In this document: piece after piece, positions 7,844 through 15,728 of the stretch
Numbering within the stretch: the stretch's first letter is position 1
Layout: each line of letters starts with the position of its first letter
Origin: Anaerobacillus alkaliphilus
Lineage (GTDB): Bacteria; Bacillota; Bacilli; Bacillales; Anaerobacillaceae
DNA: 64,000 bases
Assembly: GCF_004116265.1 (NCBI RefSeq)
Contig: NZ_QOUX01000037.1
Span: 62,001-126,000, forward strand
Direction of reading: 5' to 3'
Translations under genes and position numbers: made by a program
Notes under the pieces: generated by a model
Database searches by the model: none
What the model was told of the DNA's origin: nothing
Seen by the model: the letters and a program-made list of their open reading frames with translations, nothing else

Positions 7844-9562
7844 ATGTTAACACGCAAAGTACCGAAACATTTAAGGAAATATACGGTAAGTCAAGAATAT
7901 GAGAACTATACAGCAATTAATCATGCGGTTTGGAGGTATGTGATGCGTCAAAATCACCATACCTTAAAAGATACGGCACATGAAGCTTATACGGATGGCC
8001 TTAAGTCTTCAGGTATCTTTATTGAGCGTCTGCCAAACGTAGAAGAGATGAACGAATGTTTAGCACCGTTTGGTTGGGGTGCTGCAACCATTGATGGTTT
8101 TATTCCAGGAGTCGCATTTTTTGAATTCCAAGCAAATGGGATATTGCCTGTTGTAGCTGAAATCCGAAAATTAGACAATATTCAATATACACCAGCTCCA
8201 GATATCATCCATGAAGCTGCTGGTCACGCACCCATTCTTTGTGATGAAAAATACTCTGAATATGTAAAGCTTTTTGGGAACATCGGCAAGAAAGCGATAG
8301 CGACAAAAGAGGAACACGATCATTTTGAAGCTGTTCGTCACTATTCAAATTTATTGGAAAAAGGGGAGTCGACGGAAGAAGAAATTGAAGCTGCAAAAAA
8401 GAAGATCGACGAAGTTGCAGCAACAATTACTGGTCTGTCCGAGGCAGAGAAAATATCTCGACTTTACTGGTGGACAGTTGAATATGGTTTGATTGGTGAG
8501 CTAGAAAATCCGAAAATATATGGTGCAGGATTACTATCTTCTGTTTCAGAAGGGGGTAATGCTTTAAACCCTGAGGTGAAGAAACTACCGTTTGACTTAG
8601 AAACGATTATTAACACTAGCTTTGATATTACGAAACCTCAACCACAACTATTTGTTTGTGAAAATTTCGAGCAACTGACTGAAGGTGTATTGCATTTTGC
8701 AAAGGAAATGAGTTTCATGAAAGGTGGAACTGAGAGTCTAGAGAAAGCGAAGCAATCCGCTAATATTGCAACCGTCGAATATAGCTCAGGGCTCCAAGTA
8801 ACAGGAGTTGTTCATGAACTACTCTATAATGATCAAGATGAAGCGGTATACTTGAAAATGATTGGGCCTACTGCTCTAGCTTATAAAGATAGTGAACTTC
8901 CTGGACATGGAACAGAGACCCATAAAGATGGCTTTGGAGCTCCTATTGGACTAGTAAAAGGAGTTTCTACACCATTAGAAAGTTTGCCTGAAGAAGAGTT
9001 AAATAGATTAGGAGTTGTAGTAGGAAACGAGTGCACTCTAATTTTTGAAAGTGGTGTCGAAGTAAAAGGACAAGTCAAAACGATCTTAAAACACGATAAT
9101 CTAATTCAGGTTATTACCTTTGAAAACTGTCAGGTTACTTACCAGGGTCAAGTATTATTTGAGCCTGAGTGGGGTCTGTATGATATGGCTGTAGGGGCAA
9201 GGATTCCATCTGTTTACGCTGGTGCCGCAGACGGAGAAGCGTATTATACAATTGATGAAACGGTTGCCACAGTGGTAGCTAGTCCTGTAGAGCGTTCGGT
9301 ACTAGATGGTTTATATCAGAAGGTCAGAGAGATCAGAGAGTTGCCACAAGAAAACTCTTTAGGAATGCTTCAAGAAGTATGGGAGCAAGTGAAAGCTGAG
9401 TATCCAAATGATTGGCTATTAAAATTAGAAATCGTTGAAATTCTAAATAGTAACGGTTGGTTACCTGAATTACAAACGGAAGTAACAAAAGAACTCGAAA
9501 GACTACAAGGTCTCAATCAGGAGTACCATACGTTAATTAAAAGAGGTTTAGAAATCATCTAA
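7844..9562 (+). CDS. phhA: aromatic amino acid (phenylalanine-type) hydroxylase with long C-terminal extension
   Basis: A 572-residue protein. The N-terminal part is a pterin-dependent, non-haem iron hydroxylase: His123 and His128 in PDIIHEAAGHAP and Glu213 in WWTVEYGL are the expected iron ligands, and KIYGAGLLSS is conserved. An insert of roughly 50 residues rich in Lys and Glu (about 148-200) interrupts the catalytic domain. About 300 residues beyond the catalytic core have no function I recognise, whereas typical bacterial phenylalanine hydroxylases are under 300 residues. I start at the ATG at 7844 because GGAG lies 9 bases upstream; a TTG one codon earlier is possible. It likely makes tyrosine from phenylalanine with PhhB recycling the pterin. 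Confidence 0.88.
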   Translation: MLTRKVPKHLRKYTVSQEYENYTAINHAVWRYVMRQNHHTLKDTAHEAYTDGLKSSGIFIERLPNVEEMNECLAPFGWGAATIDGFIPGVAFFEFQANGILPVVAEIRKLDNIQYTPAPDIIHEAAGHAPILCDEKYSEYVKLFGNIGKKAIATKEEHDHFEAVRHYSNLLEKGESTEEEIEAAKKKIDEVAATITGLSEAEKISRLYWWTVEYGLIGELENPKIYGAGLLSSVSEGGNALNPEVKKLPFDLETIINTSFDITKPQPQLFVCENFEQLTEGVLHFAKEMSFMKGGTESLEKAKQSANIATVEYSSGLQVTGVVHELLYNDQDEAVYLKMIGPTALAYKDSELPGHGTETHKDGFGAPIGLVKGVSTPLESLPEEELNRLGVVVGNECTLIFESGVEVKGQVKTILKHDNLIQVITFENCQVTYQGQVLFEPEWGLYDMAVGARIPSVYAGAADGEAYYTIDETVATVVASPVERSVLDGLYQKVREIRELPQENSLGMLQEVWEQVKAEYPNDWLLKLEIVEILNSNGWLPELQTEVTKELERLQGLNQEYHTLIKRGLEII

Positions 9563-9573
9563 AGTAGGAATAA

Positions 9574-9610
9574 GAAAAATCACATGCTCACATGTGGTTT
9601 TTCTTTATTT
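9574..9610 (+). terminator. intrinsic terminator after phhA
   Basis: The arms AAAAATCACATG and CATGTGGTTTTT pair around a four-base loop and are followed by T-rich sequence, 11 bases after the phhA stop codon. Confidence 0.8.
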
Positions 9611-9705
9611 TAAGCTCTTTTCGTAAACATGAAGATATCATCCAATAAATTAAGTAAGAAAAGAGCAATGCTTACTAAATTAGTGGTGAATTCTTAGTGT
9701 TTTGT

Positions 9706-9733
9706 GTAAAAATCCGGTTTTTGGGATTTTTAC
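9706..9733. other. perfect 10-bp inverted repeat between phhA and the flavoprotein gene
   Basis: GTAAAAATCC (9706-9715) and GGATTTTTAC (9724-9733) are exact complements with an eight-base loop. It lies about 110 bases upstream of the flavoprotein start, with no T-run after it. It could be an operator or leader hairpin. Confidence 0.35.
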
Positions 9734-9842
9734 GAAAGCAACAAACTTTGCGAAAACAGCCTTATTTTAAGCTAGCCGTACATAAAAGTAGCATTTTTGG
9801 TGTAATAGTAAAAAAAGGTAGCTATCGGAAGAAGGTGAGACT

Positions 9843-11309
9843 TTGACGAATTCAGTTTGTGTATTGGGTGCAGGAATAGGTGGATTAATGGCAGGAGCTT
9901 ATTTAGCGAAAGCTGGCTTTCATGTCACCGTAATTGAAAAGGCAAGAACTGTCGGAGGGTCAGCAGGCTGGTATGTTCGGAAAGATCGAATTTTTCCTAC
10001 GGGTGCAACGATAGCATTTGGGTTGGAAGATGGCGGTCTTTTTAGGAAACATTTAGATAATCTTGGAATTCAAGTAGACGTCCTAGAGTTATCATATCCA
10101 ATGGATATCGTTTTACCAGATCGAGAAGTTTCAATTTTTTTGGACTCATATAAATGGGAGCAGGAACTACGTAGTAAATTTTCTGACCGAAAACACGAAG
10201 TTCTAGAATTTTGGCGAAAACTAAATGAGATTAGTCAAGTTGTTCTAGAGGTTACTAGGACAGGTGTGTCTCTCCCTATCCATCGTTTTTATGACCTAGG
10301 AGGTTTGCCTATGTGGTTGATGAAAAATCCAAGGTCATTCGTTCGGCTTACTCGGTATTTTTATTGGACAGTTGAAGACTTAATGAAGAAATATAACCTA
10401 GAAAACTACGTTCCACTTCGCCAATTCCTTGATGCTCAACTGTTAGACGCTGTACAAACCGATGTTAGTGAGGCAGCACTACTGCCTTCTAGTTTAGCCT
10501 TAACGATTTATCGGAGAGGGAGCTTCTATGTAGAAAATGGAATTGGTACGATTAGCAAAAAACTAGCATGCATGATTGAAGAATTGGGTGGAGAAGTTAT
10601 TACAAGTTCTCGAGTAAAAGCAGTTATTTATAACAAAGAGAATAAACTATGGGATGTTGAAAGTGCAAAATGTAAAAAGTCTTTTACGTTCCTTATTAAT
10701 AATACAGGAGTTTCTTTTGGAGCTGGAACAAGTTATATGGAGAAAGAGGAGTTTTCATGGGGAGCGCTTCGGATAGATACCATTGTAAATGAAGCAGCAT
10801 GTACTCAACCACTTCCTTTTGCTTATCAAATGGTAGTAAGCTCTACAAGTTCATTATTAAAGGAATTACTCCATGGTCCCTTGTATGTGACGTTCCAAAA
10901 ATCCTTTAACAAAGAAGGTACACTAGTTTCAGGGGAATTGGTGATGACAGCATCTATTCACACCTACCCTGATAAGTGGGTAAAATTATCTAAGGAAGAG
11001 TATAAGAAAATCAAACAAGATGTAATGGAAGAATTACTATCTGAGATAGAAAGAGTAATACCGATCAAGCGACACTTACTCTACGTGGAGGCTGGGACAC
11101 CAGTTACTTATCAGAAATTTGTTGGTAAAGGGGAAGTTGGTGGCTTTCCTTTAACAGTAACCAACGCCATACTGAGGCCAAAAAGCTTTCGCACAAAGTT
11201 ACCCAACCTGTTTATTGTCGGTGAGCAGGTATTTCCGGGGCCAGGGACATTGTCGTCTGCTTTGAGTGGCTATTATGCGGCAAGAGCAATCATAAGAGAA
11301 CATCAATAA
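9843..11309 (+). CDS. CrtI/phytoene-desaturase-like FAD-dependent oxidoreductase
   Basis: A 488-residue flavoprotein. The FAD dinucleotide-binding motif GAGIGG is at residues 9-14 with Glu32 closing the beta-alpha-beta unit, followed by the GGSAGWY segment. The C-terminal PNLFIVGEQVFPGPGTLSSALSGYYAA is the second FAD-binding motif of carotenoid desaturases and isomerases. Length and both ends match the CrtI/CrtN/CrtISO superfamily. No phytoene synthase or other carotenoid gene is near, so the substrate is open; it may act on another isoprenoid or lipid. Start is TTG at 9843 after AGAAGGTGAG. Bounded by hairpins on both sides, so probably monocistronic. Confidence 0.75.
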   Translation: MTNSVCVLGAGIGGLMAGAYLAKAGFHVTVIEKARTVGGSAGWYVRKDRIFPTGATIAFGLEDGGLFRKHLDNLGIQVDVLELSYPMDIVLPDREVSIFLDSYKWEQELRSKFSDRKHEVLEFWRKLNEISQVVLEVTRTGVSLPIHRFYDLGGLPMWLMKNPRSFVRLTRYFYWTVEDLMKKYNLENYVPLRQFLDAQLLDAVQTDVSEAALLPSSLALTIYRRGSFYVENGIGTISKKLACMIEELGGEVITSSRVKAVIYNKENKLWDVESAKCKKSFTFLINNTGVSFGAGTSYMEKEEFSWGALRIDTIVNEAACTQPLPFAYQMVVSSTSSLLKELLHGPLYVTFQKSFNKEGTLVSGELVMTASIHTYPDKWVKLSKEEYKKIKQDVMEELLSEIERVIPIKRHLLYVEAGTPVTYQKFVGKGEVGGFPLTVTNAILRPKSFRTKLPNLFIVGEQVFPGPGTLSSALSGYYAARAIIREHQ

Positions 11310-11345
11310 ATAACTCCGCCTTTTTGAAAAGCGGAGTTATTTATT
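11305..11345. terminator. bidirectional terminator
   Basis: AATAAATAACTCCGC and GCGGAGTTATTTATT form a perfect 15-bp stem between the convergent flavoprotein and SLH genes. It serves both directions. Confidence 0.8.
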
Positions 11346-11349
11346 GCAA

Positions 11350-11982
11350 TTAATTTAAACTATCTACAAACAATACTGTCCGATAAAGCATGACTGCAGC
11401 TTCACTTCGGCTAATTTCTTTCTTAGGGTTAAACTGACCGTCTTCAAGCTCGGCGATATTTGAAATAAGTAGTTTTTGGACGCTTTCCATGTACTGAGGA
11501 GAAATATCAGCTTCGTCGTCAATCTCCATCCACAGTGTAATAAAGGCTAAGTCGTATTTAGCTGTTAGAGCTTTAAACAACATATCAGCAAATTGCTCTT
11601 TTGTAATAGTTTCCTCTGGAAGAATATCATTAGCCAGTTCAATGCCGTTAAATTGAGCATTGATGAAGGAAGATGCATACCACTTGTCATCTCTTACATT
11701 GGTGTAGTAATCACTAGCTTTTGGTTCTTTAATAAAGCGCATATGATCAATATTTAAATCTAATGCTCTAACAATAAAGGTTACACCAGTTGCGTAGGTA
11801 ATTTTTCCGTTTGGATCAAAGATGTCATTTGCCATCCCTTTCGCAATTCCTCTTTCTTTTAGCTTAAGGATTTCTTTCTCAGCTGGGTCCCCCGAAACGT
11901 CAGAAAATGCAAAAATTGATTGTTGAAACACAAACACTAACGATACTGCCAAAAGTAGTTTGATGATCCACTTTCTGTTCAT
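11350..11982 (-). CDS. secreted S-layer-homology (SLH) domain protein
   Basis: A 210-residue exported protein. Residues 1-25 are a signal peptide with a clear hydrophobic core ending SIFA. The rest is essentially three SLH-like repeats: FSDVSG...FDPNGKITYATGVTFIVRAL (about 26-76), the YYTNVRDDKWYASSFINAQ region (about 88-140), and NPKKEISRSEAAVMLYRTV near the C-terminus (about 185-203). SLH domains anchor proteins to pyruvylated secondary cell wall polymer. No catalytic domain is present, so this is a small stand-alone wall protein, possibly a binding adaptor. The signature ITRAE-type motif is degenerate (ITYATG, ITKEQF, ISRSEA). Confidence 0.85.
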   Translation of the reverse strand: MNRKWIIKLLLAVSLVFVFQQSIFAFSDVSGDPAEKEILKLKERGIAKGMANDIFDPNGKITYATGVTFIVRALDLNIDHMRFIKEPKASDYYTNVRDDKWYASSFINAQFNGIELANDILPEETITKEQFADMLFKALTAKYDLAFITLWMEIDDEADISPQYMESVQKLLISNIAELEDGQFNPKKEISRSEAAVMLYRTVLFVDSLN

Positions 11983-12123
11983 ACGATCACTCCTTTATTC
12001 TATTTACCTTGTTAGACGTAAAAAATAGTTAGAAGTTACAAATTTTTATCTATCCGTATTCAAAATTGTGCTACTATTGGATAATAATTCAAATAGGTAA
12101 GCTAAAAGATTGGAGTGAAGCAG

Positions 12124-12591
12124 GTGCCAATAAGAAATTCGGTAAAAGCAGTTATTGTACAAGATCAAAAAATTCTTACGATTGTTAAACAAGATGAAAA
12201 TGGTGAAAGTTATTATTTACTCCCTGGTGGTGGTCAGGAGCATGGAGAAAATTTTCATGAAACCTTAGCAAGAGAATGTAGGGAAGAGATAGGAGCAGAG
12301 GTTGAGATTGGTGATCTGTTATTCATCCGTGAATACATTGGCAGAAATCATGAGCATGCAGAGTTTGATTATAATGTTCACCAAATAGAGTACATGTTTG
12401 TATGTCACTTAATAGCTGGGGGAGAACAGATTGGAATTGGTTCTAATCCAGATGACGGGCAAATTGGAATTGAGTGGTTGCCAATGTCCTCATTACTAGA
12501 GTACAGGTTTTATCCACAAACACTTAGACAATATTATCTTGATTATTTTAATGGTGTTAGGCATCCAGTTTATCTAGGAGATGTGAACTAA
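12124..12591 (+). CDS. Nudix hydrolase
   Basis: A 155-residue Nudix protein. The Nudix box runs from Gly36 to about Val60 (GGQEHGE...RECREEIGAEV), matching Gx5Ex7REUxEExGU, so a metal-dependent pyrophosphohydrolase acting on a nucleoside diphosphate-linked compound is expected; the substrate is not deducible. I prefer the GTG at 12124 because GGAG at 12112-12115 lies 8 bases upstream; a GTG at 12115 would overlap that site. The stop codon overlaps the next start by one base (TAATG), so the two genes are translationally coupled. Confidence 0.88.
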   Translation: MPIRNSVKAVIVQDQKILTIVKQDENGESYYLLPGGGQEHGENFHETLARECREEIGAEVEIGDLLFIREYIGRNHEHAEFDYNVHQIEYMFVCHLIAGGEQIGIGSNPDDGQIGIEWLPMSSLLEYRFYPQTLRQYYLDYFNGVRHPVYLGDVN

Positions 12592-13223
12592 TGAGAGTCA
12601 GTGAGAAAACGATAGTTATTGATCAAAAAAAGCTAACTTATACTCACATTGAAAATAATAGTCATATAGTCTGTTATATGTTATCTGGGGCTGGTTATAC
12701 ATATGAGAAGCCATTACTCTATTATTCGACGATGTTACTTTTAGAAAAGAAGTTTGACGTTGTTCATGTTCATTATTCTTATGAGAAGGAATTGTTTAAC
12801 CAACCGTTTGCTGATATATCCGAGTTAATCTACAGCGACGTGTCAGAAGTAATTGCTGATGTAGAAAAACAATTTATGTATGAAGAGATATTTTTTTTAG
12901 GGAAGTCTTTAGGGACAATACCTATCATTATGAAATTAATGAATGGTAAGTCCAAGCACGTCCTACTAACGCCACTCTTAAAACTTGATGAGATACATGA
13001 AGCACTGTTGGCAAGTGATCACTCTGCACTTCTTGTGATTGGTGAAGAGGATCCACATTTTGTTCCCACAAAAGTAGAGCAGCTCCGTAATAAAGCAAAT
13101 TTAATAGTTGTGACTGTTCCAAAAGCAAACCACTCATTAGATATACAACCTTTTAAGTCACTAGAGTCAGTAGAAAGTCTAAAAGAAATAATTGGAAATA
13201 TTGAAACGTTCATTAACGGTTAA
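12591..13223 (+). CDS. alpha/beta-hydrolase-like protein
   Basis: A 210-residue protein with an alpha/beta hydrolase layout: nucleophile elbow GKSLG with Ser106, a probable acid at Asp154 (IGEEDPHF) and base at His181 (KANHSLD). It is shorter than typical esterases and has no lid region visible, similar to small dienelactone-hydrolase-like or KANL3/Tex30-like proteins. It overlaps the Nudix gene by one base, so the pair is an operon and perhaps acts in one salvage or detoxification step. The substrate is unknown. Confidence 0.75.
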   Translation: MRVSEKTIVIDQKKLTYTHIENNSHIVCYMLSGAGYTYEKPLLYYSTMLLLEKKFDVVHVHYSYEKELFNQPFADISELIYSDVSEVIADVEKQFMYEEIFFLGKSLGTIPIIMKLMNGKSKHVLLTPLLKLDEIHEALLASDHSALLVIGEEDPHFVPTKVEQLRNKANLIVVTVPKANHSLDIQPFKSLESVESLKEIIGNIETFING

Positions 13224-13251
13224 AAAACTCCTTCTAATAAAGGAGTTTTTT
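13222..13251. terminator. bidirectional terminator
   Basis: AAAAAACTCCTT and AAGGAGTTTTTT form a perfect stem with a short loop between the convergent hydrolase and response regulator genes. Confidence 0.85.
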
Positions 13252-13253
13252 CA

Positions 13254-13895
13254 TTATTCCACCCAACCTTTTTCGTAGGCATATCGTGTAATTTGGACCC
13301 GGTTTTCTAAGTGAAGTTTATGCATAATATTTTTTAAATGATTTTTTACTGTGTATTCTGAAATGGATAACTCTGTAGAAATTTGCTTATTGGTTTGTCC
13401 TTTAGCTACTAACTCAAGTACTTCTTGTTCGCGGTTAGATAAGGGATTGTTAGCCATTTGTTTTTCTTTTTGTGAAGTAAACTCTTGTAGTAATTTAAAT
13501 GCTAAGTCTTCTGACATTGGAACTTCGTCATCTGCAATTGCTTGGAGATATTCAAACCAAGCTGATGGATTGATGTTTTTTAATAAATATCCTTGTGCCC
13601 CTTTTTTTATCGCTTCAAATAGGTTCGTTACCTCGTCTGAGACAGTAATAATGATTACTTTGACATATGGGTATTTGGTTTTGATGATTTTTGTAGCGGC
13701 AAGTCCGTCCATCTTAGGCATATTAATATCCATTAAGATTATGTCAGGCATTAATTGTACTGTGAGAGTAATTGCTTCTTCTCCATCTGTCGCTTCGCCA
13801 ACGATTACAAAATTGTCGTAAGAACCTACAATTTCTCGGATCGCTTCTCTTGCATGTTCATGATCATCTACGATCAAGACTCGAAACGGTTGCAT
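13254..13895 (-). CDS. NarL/FixJ-family response regulator
   Basis: A 213-residue regulator. The receiver domain (about 1-120) has the acidic pair Asp10-Asp11, phosphoacceptor Asp56 in ILMDINMP and the Lys of the YLLKN segment. The C-terminal LuxR-type helix-turn-helix contains LSNREQEVLELVAKGQTNKQIS and YTVKNHLKNIMHKL. It binds DNA after phosphorylation by the kinase encoded directly upstream, whose TAG stop abuts this ATG. The target genes are not evident from the neighbourhood. Confidence 0.92.
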   Translation of the reverse strand: MQPFRVLIVDDHEHAREAIREIVGSYDNFVIVGEATDGEEAITLTVQLMPDIILMDINMPKMDGLAATKIIKTKYPYVKVIIITVSDEVTNLFEAIKKGAQGYLLKNINPSAWFEYLQAIADDEVPMSEDLAFKLLQEFTSQKEKQMANNPLSNREQEVLELVAKGQTNKQISTELSISEYTVKNHLKNIMHKLHLENRVQITRYAYEKGWVE

Positions 13896-14720
13896 CTACT
13901 TCTCCACCTTTCTAATCATTACTTGTGTTTTCTCTTCTTTACGTTCAATTACGAAGTTCCATTTCATCGCTTTTGCTCGGTCCTTCATGATCTGTAATCC
14001 ATAGCCCGTGTCTGACATGTTAGGGTCAAACCCTATCCCATCATCCTCAATGAAACAGGTCCAGCCATTTAAGGTGTCTTCCGATCGTATCCAAACATGT
14101 TTAGACTTTGCATGTTTCCTAATATTCATGAGAGCTTCTTTGATACAAGCATATAGTTCTGTTTTCTCTTTCGTGCTTAATTTATTCTCGTGTAACTTCC
14201 AATCGAGATCGACAGGTATCCTAGTATCTTCTTTGAAATTTTTAATAAGAGAAGTAAGGGAATTTGTCCAGTGAAAAGCCTCTTCGTTTTTAGCGTTTCG
14301 TAAATTAAAGATCGCCTGTCTGACATCTTCATGAATGTGTTGGATGGTTTTCTTAAGCTTTTGATAAGTATCATTTTCGTTTAATTGTTTTTCTTTTTGC
14401 TCAAGTTGATTAAATTTTACGGAAACAAGGAATAAAGACTGGGCAATCCCATCATGTAGTTCCCGCGACAATTTCTCTCTTTCCTCTAATATAGATTTTT
14501 GAGACTTTTCCTTCTCAAGATCTTCCTTCATCTGTTCAAATATAGTAAATAACTTGAGTACGAATATCATTGTCACCAAAAATACAATCACAGGAGCTAA
14601 TAAGTTACCAAGTTCCATCGATATATAAGGTAATAAAAATTCATGGCGTATATATTCCCATAAACCAATGGTGATGGTTGGGATGAGTAATATTAGCCAT
14701 TTTATTTGTTTATAGGTCAT
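13896..14720 (-). CDS. NarL-type membrane sensor histidine kinase
   Basis: A 274-residue kinase. Two hydrophobic segments (about 6-22 and 36-60) with almost no external loop suggest an intramembrane-sensing kinase. A short coiled segment leads to the HisKA_3 domain with phosphoacceptor His89 in SRELHDGIAQSL, then a HATPase_c domain with KEALMNIRKHAKSKHVW, DDGIGFD and GYGLQIMKDRA. The gene ends directly against the response regulator start, so they form one operon. The short sensor resembles envelope- or antibiotic-stress kinases such as LiaS, but no effector gene is next to it. Confidence 0.9.
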   Translation of the reverse strand: MTYKQIKWLILLIPTITIGLWEYIRHEFLLPYISMELGNLLAPVIVFLVTMIFVLKLFTIFEQMKEDLEKEKSQKSILEEREKLSRELHDGIAQSLFLVSVKFNQLEQKEKQLNENDTYQKLKKTIQHIHEDVRQAIFNLRNAKNEEAFHWTNSLTSLIKNFKEDTRIPVDLDWKLHENKLSTKEKTELYACIKEALMNIRKHAKSKHVWIRSEDTLNGWTCFIEDDGIGFDPNMSDTGYGLQIMKDRAKAMKWNFVIERKEEKTQVMIRKVEK

Positions 14721-15035
14721 AAAAAGTGCTCCTTTACTAAAGCTACTCCTATCAAACCATAATCGTTATAGTACATAAATAGCTAGAAAGGGCTATTCCT
14801 TTAATTTTAGTATCTTCAATAAATATGTAGAAATTCTTAAATCCAATAAAAGGCGACCGGAAGAACATACATACTACTATGGCAATTACTCTATTGAATA
14901 AACTGGTTAAATAAACTAGAATTACATAGTTCTGTTTACTAAACTTAAGAGAATCTTAAGATTTATACTTCCTGCTTATTAAGATTTATTGGATAAACTC
15001 TATTTATAGTAAAAGAAGAAAGGAGTGAGTGTGGA
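14721..15035. promoter_or_regulatory. 315-base divergent region with TTAAGA repeats
   Basis: This gap separates two divergent two-component operons. TTAAGA occurs at 14945-14950 and 14956-14961, exactly 11 bases apart, and again at 14979-14984; the first two also form the inverted repeat CTTAAGA/TCTTAAG. Tandem half-sites one helical turn apart are typical for OmpR-family regulators, so these may be autoregulatory sites for the downstream regulator. A TATAGT at 15005-15010 could be the -10 box. Confidence 0.45.
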
Positions 15036-15728
15036 TTGGATAATTATTCTGTTCTCGTTGTTGATGATGAAAAGGAAATAAGAGATGGGATTGAAATTTA
15101 TTTAAAGAATGAGGGAATTACGGTAATTAAAGCGAAGGATGGGATTGAAGCGATTGAGAAGCTAAACGAACACGACGTTCATTTAATTCTATTAGATGTA
15201 ATGATGCCTCGCCTAGACGGGATTGCGACCACTTTTAAGATTAGGGAAAACAAGAACATCCCCATTATCATTTTAAGTGCAAAAAGTGAGGATATGGATA
15301 AGATCCTAGGTCTTCAGGTTGGGGCAGATGATTACATGACGAAACCGTTTAATCCATTAGAACTCATCGCTCGAGTAAAATCACAGCTACGACGCTACGT
15401 TAAGCTCGGAACGTATGAAGGTGGAGAAAAGCTAATTGATTTGCATGGACTAATGCTAAATCAAGCAGCAAAAGAAGTAAAGATCCACGGAGAAACAGTA
15501 AAACTAACACCAATTGAGTTTAAAATCATTGAATTACTGATGACAAATGCAGGGCGAGTTTTCTCTATTAATGAAATCTATGAACGTGTCTGGAAAGAAC
15601 CTGGATTTAATGCAGAGAACACAGTTGCGGTACATATTCGAAAAATTCGTGAGAAAATTGAAATTGACTCTAAAAATCCAAGATATTTAAAGGTGGTGTG
15701 GGGAATTGGATACAAAATGGAAAAGTAG
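15036..15728 (+). CDS. OmpR/PhoB-family response regulator
   Basis: A 230-residue regulator: receiver domain about 1-120 with Asp10-Asp11, phosphoacceptor Asp54 (LLDVMMP) and the conserved Lys in DDYMTKPF; winged-helix DNA-binding domain about 130-230 with LTPIEFKIIELLMTN and the terminal YLKVVWGIGYKME. The start is a TTG at 15036 following AAAGGAG; no in-frame ATG lies nearby. Its end overlaps the kinase start by 23 bases. The receiver/kinase arrangement resembles VanR/VanS-like pairs. Confidence 0.92.
   Translation: MDNYSVLVVDDEKEIRDGIEIYLKNEGITVIKAKDGIEAIEKLNEHDVHLILLDVMMPRLDGIATTFKIRENKNIPIIILSAKSEDMDKILGLQVGADDYMTKPFNPLELIARVKSQLRRYVKLGTYEGGEKLIDLHGLMLNQAAKEVKIHGETVKLTPIEFKIIELLMTNAGRVFSINEIYERVWKEPGFNAENTVAVHIRKIREKIEIDSKNPRYLKVVWGIGYKMEK

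Noticed and set aside
9843-11309. Carotenoid biosynthesis cluster
   Set aside because: Only one CrtI-like flavoprotein is present; no phytoene or squalene synthase or other carotenoid genes lie within reach, so the pathway is not supported.
13351-13821. 156-codon plus-strand open frame antisense to the NarL-type regulator
   Set aside because: It is the shadow of a well-supported coding sequence, with no ribosome binding site and no recognisable protein features; the same applies to the other antisense frames in the window.
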